This document shows, one piece after another, positions 1 to 4,456 of a stretch of 6,338 nt of DNA (positions are counted from its first letter, which is position 1; every line of letters starts with the position of its first letter). The notes beneath the pieces were generated by a model. The model searched no databases, was not told the DNA's origin, and saw only the letters and a program-made list of their open reading frames with translations. The stretch covers positions 1-6,338 of the forward strand of contig CAIVXR010000144.1 in assembly GCA_903909925.1 (NCBI GenBank), in the 5' to 3' direction. This stretch comes from an uncultured beta proteobacterium. GTDB taxonomy: Bacteria > Pseudomonadota > Gammaproteobacteria > Burkholderiales > Burkholderiaceae. Made by a program: the position numbers and the translations under genes.

Positions 1-79
1 CTGTCAAGCGCTTAGCCAACATACAGCCAGCGCTGCCTGCCCCAATAATGATGTAGTCGTAGGTATTTGCTTGAGTCAT
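1..79 (-). CDS. GMC-family FAD oxidoreductase, N-terminal fragment (runs off the left edge)
   Basis: Only the first 26 codons are present; the rest lies beyond position 1. The reverse strand from the ATG at 79 reads a short polar start followed by DYIIIGAGSAGCMLAKRL. This is the dinucleotide-binding beta-alpha-beta motif (GxGxxG) that binds the ADP part of FAD. The GAGSAGC-x-LA-x-RL form is characteristic of glucose-methanol-choline oxidoreductases such as choline dehydrogenase and alcohol dehydrogenases. No signal peptide precedes the motif, so a cytoplasmic or membrane-associated enzyme is expected. The ribosome binding site is weak (an AGG about 10 bases before the ATG). The gene is divergent from the toxin-antitoxin module. 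The substrate cannot be told from this fragment. Another FAD-binding Rossmann protein is possible but less likely. Confidence 0.8.
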   Translation of the reverse strand, partial: MTQANTYDYIIIGAGSAGCMLAKRLT

Positions 80-125
80 GTGTTTGAGTACCTATTATTT
101 ACCAATACAAAAAAACGGGTATTTC

Positions 126-154
126 TTGTCACTTTTGTTGATTTGATATAGAAT
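126..154 (+). promoter_or_regulatory. Predicted sigma-70 promoter of the toxin-antitoxin module
   Basis: A -35 box TTGTCA (126-131) and a -10 box TAGAAT (149-154) are separated by exactly 17 bases. Each differs from consensus at one position. Transcription would begin near 161, giving a leader of only about 17 bases before the toxin ATG. A second possible -10, CATAAT at 155-160, lacks a well-spaced -35. Confidence 0.6.
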
Positions 155-160
155 CATAAT

Positions 161-178
161 TGATCTAATATTAGATCA
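161..178. promoter_or_regulatory. Perfect 18-bp palindrome, probable operator of the toxin-antitoxin module
   Basis: The sequence TGATCTAAT followed by ATTAGATCA is a perfect inverted repeat without spacer. It begins at the predicted transcription start and ends on the A of the toxin start codon. Type II antitoxins usually repress their own promoter by binding such palindromes, and the antitoxin downstream carries a DNA-binding domain. In the mRNA the same sequence could fold into a 7-bp stem with an AUAU loop next to the start codon. No Shine-Dalgarno sequence lies in this leader. The palindrome is seen directly; its operator role is inferred. Confidence 0.65.
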
Positions 179-480
179 TGAGAACTACCTATAAAAAAGC
201 TTTTGCCCAATTTGTAAAAAAGGCTCCCAAACCTTTGCAGTTAGTAATTGAAATTAGGGTCGCTGAAGTTTGCAATAACCCTAGGATAGGTCAACAAAAG
301 CTAGGCGATCTTCAGGGGGTATTTATTTATAAGTTTCGCTTTAATACGCAGGAGTATTTGATGGCCTATCAATTTGATCATTTTGCAGGTGAAATAAAAA
401 TAACCTGGATTGAGTTTTGTCAAATTGGCCCCCATGAAAATTTTTATACGCAATTAAAAAAATCTTTTCGACTCCAATGA
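178..480 (+). CDS. RelE/ParE-superfamily toxin of a type II toxin-antitoxin module
   Basis: This 100-residue protein has the size and layout of the RelE/ParE fold. It has two N-terminal helices rich in Lys (residues 3-33), then a beta-sheet core with alternating aromatic and basic residues (KFRFNTQEYLMAYQFD, 52-67), and a C-terminal strand plus helix ending in IGPHENFYTQLKK (83-95). The HENFY stretch resembles the conserved C-terminal motif of ParE-like toxins. Members of this superfamily are either ribosome-dependent mRNA nucleases (RelE, HigB) or gyrase inhibitors (ParE); the sequence alone does not decide which. The ATG at 178 is the only reasonable start, because an in-frame TAG lies two codons upstream and the next Met is residue 62. 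No Shine-Dalgarno is visible. GC content is about 35 percent by hand count, lower than the neighbouring chromosomal genes. Its stop overlaps the next gene as ATGA, placing the toxin first, as in higBA-type modules. Confidence 0.8.
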   Translation: MRTTYKKAFAQFVKKAPKPLQLVIEIRVAEVCNNPRIGQQKLGDLQGVFIYKFRFNTQEYLMAYQFDHFAGEIKITWIEFCQIGPHENFYTQLKKSFRLQ

Positions 481-518
481 TAACTTCAAGCCACTTCAAT
501 ATAGAAAGTGAGATATAT

Positions 519-836
519 ATGACTCAATCAATGACTGCAGAGGCTCTATTTGCTCAAGTGAAACAAATGCCCGCAAAAGAACGTATTAAATTTTTCTCTT
601 TAATCGCAATAAATGCCTTCCAAGAGAATGACTACACGCATGAGCAAGTATTTGGGCACCTAAGAAATGCGACCTTTTCCGCCGAAGAGGCTGCAGAATT
701 TTTAGAGATCTCACTTCCCACCCTGCGAAGATATGTTCAGTCAGGTAGATTGAAGCCCTCAACAATCATCGGGAGAAGCCAGCTATTCTCCAGCGCCGAT
801 CTAAGACTTCTAAAGCAGAAAATCAACAAAGAATAG
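519..836 (+). CDS. Antitoxin with excisionase/MerR-like helix-turn-helix
   Basis: I start this gene at the ATG at 519, giving 105 residues, because AGTGAG at 507-512 is a suitable ribosome binding site six bases upstream. An in-frame ATG at 477 overlaps the toxin stop and would add 14 residues; it is a real alternative through translational coupling. Residues 1-48 form a mostly helical segment that probably binds and neutralises the toxin. Residues 53-98 read as a small winged-helix domain of the excisionase/MerR type: FSAEEAAEFLEISLPTLRRY, then GRLKP, GRSQLF and a DL pair. Such a domain would bind the promoter palindrome at 161-178 for autoregulation. The position directly behind a RelE/ParE-like toxin supports the antitoxin role. 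The domain call rests on motif reading only; a stand-alone regulator is less likely. Confidence 0.75.
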   Translation: MTQSMTAEALFAQVKQMPAKERIKFFSLIAINAFQENDYTHEQVFGHLRNATFSAEEAAEFLEISLPTLRRYVQSGRLKPSTIIGRSQLFSSADLRLLKQKINKE

Positions 837-845
837 TTAAAGTTC

Positions 846-868
846 AATACCCGTCTAAAATGACGGTA
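846..868 (+). promoter_or_regulatory. Predicted darP promoter: -10 TAAAAT in the loop of an inverted repeat
   Basis: A TAAAAT -10 element at 856-861 is flanked by inverted arms, ATACCCGTC on the left (847-855) and GACGGTAT on the right (862-869). They pair over eight bases with one bulged C. The expected transcription start, about seven bases after the -10, falls on or next to the A of the darP ATG at 868. No ribosome binding site precedes that ATG. The -35 region is weak (TAGTTA at 834-839, 16 bases upstream). The arms could be a repressor site or chance. Confidence 0.45.
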
Positions 869-1395
869 TGCACATTAATGAGAAGAATCGCACGCCCAAA
901 GTAGTCGAGGCCGATGAGGGTCCAAGTAAGTCTGAGCTCAAGCGCCAGATGACCGAGCGCCAAAAATTGGCCGAAGTCTTAGCGGCCTTAAGTAGCGATG
1001 CCCTCAAAACTATCCCCATGGATGAGGCAATCAAGGTAGCGATTGCAGAAACCAACAAGATCAAAAGTTTTGAGGCGATTCGTCGCCATAAACAATACCT
1101 TGGTAAACTCATGCGCTTTTTGGATGCAGAAGAGTTAGACGCCATTCAAAAACGTCTAGATGCTATTCAGGGAGTTAGTAAAGCGGAGACTGCAAAGCTA
1201 CATTTTTTAGAGAGCTATCGCGATCGTCTAATTGCTAATGATGAGACCTTTTCTAAAATGATTGAACAGTACCCCGATATGGATATTCAGAATATGCGTA
1301 CCCTCATTCGCAATGCCCGCAAGGAGAAAGAGCAGAATAAGCCGCCAAAAGCTTATCGCGAGATCTTTCGTGTCTTAAAGGATATGGGTCTTTAA
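868..1395 (+). CDS. darP: Dual-action ribosomal maturation protein DarP (YjgA, DUF615)
   Basis: This 175-residue cytoplasmic protein matches the DarP/YjgA family across its length. It has an acidic N-terminus, then SKSELKRQM (20-28), a central helical region with IPMDEAIKVAIAETNKIKS and RRHKQYLGKLMR, FLESYRDRLI near residue 112, and the family's C-terminal signature LIRNARKEKEQNKPPKAYRE (146-165). DarP associates with late 50S ribosomal precursors and promotes maturation of the peptidyl-transferase centre; this is known for the E. coli protein. The length is close to the E. coli version (about 183 residues). The ATG at 868 keeps the conserved N-terminal SKSELKR motif, whereas the next Met (residue 28) would remove it. 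There is no Shine-Dalgarno, so a leaderless transcript is likely. The stop shares the TTAA at 1392-1395 with the convergent acyltransferase gene. Confidence 0.93.
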   Translation: MHINEKNRTPKVVEADEGPSKSELKRQMTERQKLAEVLAALSSDALKTIPMDEAIKVAIAETNKIKSFEAIRRHKQYLGKLMRFLDAEELDAIQKRLDAIQGVSKAETAKLHFLESYRDRLIANDETFSKMIEQYPDMDIQNMRTLIRNARKEKEQNKPPKAYREIFRVLKDMGL

Positions 1396-2468
1396 AACTT
1401 TATTCTTCGAGAGGGCACTTCAACCCAGCGGTAGAGGTAATTTGCAGCCATCCAACTCGCTACTAAAGCCATCATCATGAGCGCAAGTGCCATCATGCCA
1501 TCATGCCGCAAGCTCATGCCCCAGCCAATATAAAGACTGTTTGCCAACAAGATCAGAGCAAAGTGGAGCAAAAAAGCACAATACGATCTCCTACTCGCCC
1601 ATAACACGGCATTCACTAATTTGTGAGCCCTGATATGCTTTTGATCTCGAGCTTCATCCTTATAAGCCCAATCCCCAAAAAAGATGAGGGTAATCGCAAC
1701 TACATAAGCCAAGAGATTACGTAACCAGACTTGATGAAAGCTAGAAGCCATAATAGATAGCCCAGCTAGTATGATCGCTATTCTGGCAAAACGATTTACT
1801 AATGGGTCTGGGTAATTCTTACAAAGCTGGGCGAGCACACCAAGACCATACGCGCCAATAAAGTAAATGAAGTAATTCTCATAAGCTCCATGTCGATTGA
1901 AATACAGCAAAGATGCTACACACAATACTGTCAAGATCCAGACTACGGATCTAAATCCTCGGAACATTCCCAGCATCAAAGCTAAGATAGCGTAAAGCTG
2001 CCAATCAATGGCGACATACCAAACGCCTGCAGAGATTGCATCTAAGCCCAAAATACCCTGCAAGAAAAATAAATGCGCCAAAAACTGAGTCATTGTTTCA
2101 GATTGCCCTACAAATTCATCTTGCACCCAAAAGCGCGCTACCCAAGCACAGGCAATGGTGACCAAGAGCGCAACAACATAGGGAGCAAAAAGCCTTAGGT
2201 AACGATTGATAATCGTTTTTAGAACATCTCTGGTAGTTTTAAGATTACGAGACCGAGTCAAAGATTGAGCAGCTAAATATCCACCCATTACTAAAAATAT
2301 CTGTACGGCATAGCGGCCATATTCAAATAAGCAAGTCATGATCCCTGGCAGCAATTGCCGAGCATCTTGCGCAATCTGGCCGTAGCTTGAGAAATGATGA
2401 AGAATGATCGTTAAAGCAGCGAAGGTCTTTAAGAAATCGACAAGAAGAAAATGGTTTTTTGACTGCAA
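1392..2468 (-). CDS. Acyltransferase-3 family integral membrane protein (OafA/YrhL-like)
   Basis: This 358-residue, very hydrophobic protein has about ten predicted membrane segments, the usual architecture of acyltransferase-3 enzymes. These move acetyl or other acyl groups onto sugars of O-antigen, exopolysaccharide or other envelope glycans. Family landmarks are VDFLKTFAALTIILHHF (10-26, with the conserved His pair at 24-25), GRYAVQIFLVMGGYLAAQSL (51-70), the cytoplasmic RYLRLFAPY (89-97) and VWYVAIDWQLY (149-159). The start is a TTG at 2466-2468. An in-frame stop lies four codons upstream and the next Met is residue 44, inside the conserved core, so TTG is the only sensible start. No Shine-Dalgarno is visible. 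The gene begins 20 bases after the cytochrome stop, suggesting translational coupling or weak expression. The acceptor molecule is unknown, and its link to the oxidation genes upstream is positional only. Confidence 0.85.
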   Translation of the reverse strand: MQSKNHFLLVDFLKTFAALTIILHHFSSYGQIAQDARQLLPGIMTCLFEYGRYAVQIFLVMGGYLAAQSLTRSRNLKTTRDVLKTIINRYLRLFAPYVVALLVTIACAWVARFWVQDEFVGQSETMTQFLAHLFFLQGILGLDAISAGVWYVAIDWQLYAILALMLGMFRGFRSVVWILTVLCVASLLYFNRHGAYENYFIYFIGAYGLGVLAQLCKNYPDPLVNRFARIAIILAGLSIMASSFHQVWLRNLLAYVVAITLIFFGDWAYKDEARDQKHIRAHKLVNAVLWASRRSYCAFLLHFALILLANSLYIGWGMSLRHDGMMALALMMMALVASWMAANYLYRWVEVPSRRIKF

Positions 2469-2488
2469 AGAGACGGCTTAATGAAGAA

Positions 2489-3088
2489 TCAATTGAGGGA
2501 TGCAGCGTAAGCGGCTAAAGATTCAATATCGTCATCGCTTAATCCACGCGCCGCACTTCCCATTGTGCCATCCATATCCACACGTGCACCAGAGCGGATA
2601 TTTTTCAATTGGGTTATGAGGTACTCCGGAGATTGACCTGCCAAGCGGGCGATATGTTTTTGACCTTGCAGCTGAGGGCTATGACAGGAATTGCAATATT
2701 GAGCGCTAGAGATTTGCTGTCCTTTAGCAATCTTGTCGACATTGCCAGACTTCGCTGGCGGTGGTGAGAGAGCTGCATAGTAAGCAGCAATATCACGCAT
2801 GTCCTGATCACTTAGAGGGACCGCTAGCGCTTCCATTGCCCCGCCCTTGCGCTGCTGTCCTCTGAACTGGATCAACTGATAGGTAATTGATAGCGGTGGC
2901 TGAGCAGCCAGATTAGGAATATCCGATGAAATAGAGATGCCATTTTCTCCATGACACACAAAACAGGTTTGCGCCTTTACTTTACCAGCAGCAGCATCGG
3001 GTGGTGCAGCGCCGACTAAGAGAGGTGAACTCAGGACAGTAAAAAAGGCCACCCAAAGGATGGCCTTAGTTTTGATGACTACTTTCAT
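2489..3088 (-). CDS. Periplasmic diheme cytochrome c (c4-like)
   Basis: This 199-residue protein has an N-terminal signal peptide (Lys-rich start, hydrophobic 9-26, likely cleavage near GAA, 26-28). Two tandem class I cytochrome domains follow. Heme is attached at CFVCH (42-46) and CNSCH (132-136). Likely axial methionines are M85 and M176, each followed by the typical LSDQDMRDIAAYYAAL or LSDDDIESLAAYAASL helix. The two-domain layout and length match cytochrome c4. It should carry electrons from the PQQ-type dehydrogenase encoded just upstream to a terminal oxidase or the quinol pool. The ATG overlaps the dehydrogenase stop (ATGA at 3088-3085), so the two genes are translationally coupled. 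A terminator-like hairpin lies within codons 8-15 (see separate entry). Heme attachment is certain from the motifs; the partner enzyme is inferred from position. Confidence 0.92.
   Translation of the reverse strand: MKVVIKTKAILWVAFFTVLSSPLLVGAAPPDAAAGKVKAQTCFVCHGENGISISSDIPNLAAQPPLSITYQLIQFRGQQRKGGAMEALAVPLSDQDMRDIAAYYAALSPPPAKSGNVDKIAKGQQISSAQYCNSCHSPQLQGQKHIARLAGQSPEYLITQLKNIRSGARVDMDGTMGSAARGLSDDDIESLAAYAASLN
3041..3067 (-). terminator. Intrinsic-terminator-like hairpin inside the cytochrome signal-peptide codons
   Basis: On the reverse strand, AAGGCCATCC (3067-3058) pairs with GGGTGGCCTT (3054-3045) across a three-base TTT loop. This gives a ten-base-pair stem with a single G-U pair. Four further T follow directly (3044-3041), making a run of six T with the stem end. 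The form is that of a Rho-independent terminator. It sits 18 bases after the dehydrogenase stop codon and 21 bases after the start of the cytochrome ATG. It could be a partial terminator opened by ribosomes that re-initiate on the cytochrome. The structure is seen directly; activity is inferred, because coding for a hydrophobic signal peptide can also produce T-rich DNA. Confidence 0.5.
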
Positions 3089-4317
3089 TTACCGTATGAG
3101 ACGCGGAAGATAGCACCAGTCTCATCATCTGAAACTAACATTGAGCCATCTTTTAACATTTGTACATCAACTGGACGACCCCAGAACTTGTCACCCTCTA
3201 ACCAACCAGTCACAAATGGTTCAGCCTTAACAACCTTATTATTAGAGTCAAGTACCACGCGCACCACTTGATAGCCAACGCGCTGTGTTTTATTCCAAGA
3301 GCCATGCTCTGCAATAAAGATATTGCCTTTGTAATCGGCTGGGAATTGCTTACCGTTATAAAAACGCATACCCAAAGCAGCAACGTGCGCACCTAAGTTG
3401 TATACAGGCTTATCAAACTCATCGCAAGAACGACCTTTACCAAACTCCGGATCTAAAAAGTCACCTTGGTGGCAAAACGGATAACCAAAATTCATCCCTT
3501 TAGGACGTACCAAACGATTCAAAGTATCGTTTGGCTTATCTTCTGAAACCCAATCGCGGGCATTGTTGGTAAACCATAGCTCTTTAGTGCCAGGCTGAAA
3601 GTCCATGCCCACACTATTACGTACACCAGTAGCAACAGTCTCTAAGATGTTTGTCTTGAGATTGAGGCGATTGATGGTTGCGTGCGTCGATGGTGGCACT
3701 ACGATATTAGCTGGCGTACCAATCTGGAAATATAAATACTGACCGTCTGGACTTAAGGTCATAAATTTCCAGCCGTGTGGCTCATCTTTTGGCAGTGCAT
3801 CAAACACGACTACAGGTGTTGGTGGGTTATCGAGGTTTTGCTCAATATTATCGTAACGAATAATGCGTGAGAGTTCAGCAACATAGAGTGAGCCATTCGT
3901 AAATACGACACCATTAGGGCGATGCAAACCTTTCGCAATCGTTTTAACTTCACGCTTACCATTTTTAGTAACCACTGCATATACATTGCCGGTAAAGCGC
4001 GTACCAACATAAACCGTGCCACTAGGAGACTCAGTCATGGAGCGACCATTTGGCATGCCCGATGCCCAGAGCTCGATTTTGAATCCAGCTGGCACTTTTA
4101 ACTTGCTTACTGGAATCTCATCTGCAGGCATCGCAGAAATACCCGGAGGGTTTGGTGACAAAGAAGGATTCATCCCATCTGGTGTTCTACCTTGTGCCCA
4201 AGTTGGGGGAATGCCAGTTGCTGGAACTGGAGCTGCTGCAGGTGCTTGTGCAGTTGCGAGCGTGGCCATTGCCATTCCAGCAGTCAGCAGCAGAGCATGA
4301 ATCGTTTTGATCTTCAT
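3085..4317 (-). CDS. Periplasmic PQQ-type sugar/sorbosone dehydrogenase (six-bladed beta-propeller)
   Basis: This 410-residue protein belongs to the soluble glucose dehydrogenase / L-sorbosone dehydrogenase family of PQQ-dependent periplasmic enzymes. A signal peptide (1-24, ending ATAQA) is followed by an Ala/Pro-rich linker and propeller blades from about residue 68. Key features are EPHGWKFMTLSPDGQYLY (179-196), whose H181 aligns by eye with the catalytic base His144 of soluble glucose dehydrogenase; GVRNSVGMDF (231-240), whose R233 and N234 match the PQQ-contacting Arg-Asn pair; the FIAEHGSWNKT motif (334-344); and WGRPVDVQML near 379. C282 and C298 may form a disulfide. The ATG at 4317 has a good GGGAGA ribosome binding site six bases upstream. 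The adjacent diheme cytochrome is the likely electron acceptor. No PQQ biosynthesis genes are in the window. The substrate cannot be assigned; some relatives with this fold use other sugars or aldehydes. Confidence 0.85.
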   Translation of the reverse strand: MKIKTIHALLLTAGMAMATLATAQAPAAAPVPATGIPPTWAQGRTPDGMNPSLSPNPPGISAMPADEIPVSKLKVPAGFKIELWASGMPNGRSMTESPSGTVYVGTRFTGNVYAVVTKNGKREVKTIAKGLHRPNGVVFTNGSLYVAELSRIIRYDNIEQNLDNPPTPVVVFDALPKDEPHGWKFMTLSPDGQYLYFQIGTPANIVVPPSTHATINRLNLKTNILETVATGVRNSVGMDFQPGTKELWFTNNARDWVSEDKPNDTLNRLVRPKGMNFGYPFCHQGDFLDPEFGKGRSCDEFDKPVYNLGAHVAALGMRFYNGKQFPADYKGNIFIAEHGSWNKTQRVGYQVVRVVLDSNNKVVKAEPFVTGWLEGDKFWGRPVDVQMLKDGSMLVSDDETGAIFRVSYGK

Positions 4318-4456
4318 TACTGTTCTCCCATTTTTTTCTATTTCTTTTATTGATTACTAAAAATGATTGCTAAACGAATGCAATTACATTTTTCGTATTT
4401 CATTCCGCTTTTCATTCTAAACGGATCACAGTACTGCAGTGCAACAAATTAAACTC
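4318..4456. promoter_or_regulatory. 139-bp gap between receptor and dehydrogenase genes, possible regulatory repeats
   Basis: This AT-rich gap holds three notable items. The first is the dehydrogenase ribosome binding site (4324-4329). The second is a near-palindrome AATGCAATTACATT at 4377-4390 (12 of 14 positions symmetric). The third is an exact direct repeat TTTCATTC at 4398-4405 and 4410-4417, spaced 12 bases. I found no convincing -35/-10 pair and no GC-rich hairpin with a T run after the receptor stop. The dehydrogenase may therefore be read from the receptor transcript, from an activator-dependent internal promoter, or from both. Confidence 0.3.

Noticed and set aside
104..123. AATAC/GTATT inverted repeat around an A-rich loop in the divergent intergenic region.
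   Set aside because: A five-base AT-rich stem with a ten-base loop is too weak to call a terminator or operator.
855..1145. Open frame on the reverse strand across the start of darP, coding a hydrophobic-looking peptide.
   Set aside because: It lies opposite a well-conserved DarP coding region, has no ribosome binding site or family resemblance, and is a frame shadow.
4016..4300. Rightward open frame of 94 codons opposite the dehydrogenase N-terminus.
   Set aside because: Its Gly/Ala/Val-rich composition mirrors the Ala/Pro-rich signal and linker codons on the other strand. It is a shadow with no independent support.
4321..4456. A Fur box in the gap before the dehydrogenase gene.
   Set aside because: There is no convincing match to the 19-bp GATAATGATAATCATTATC pattern; the AT-rich stretches are only loosely similar.
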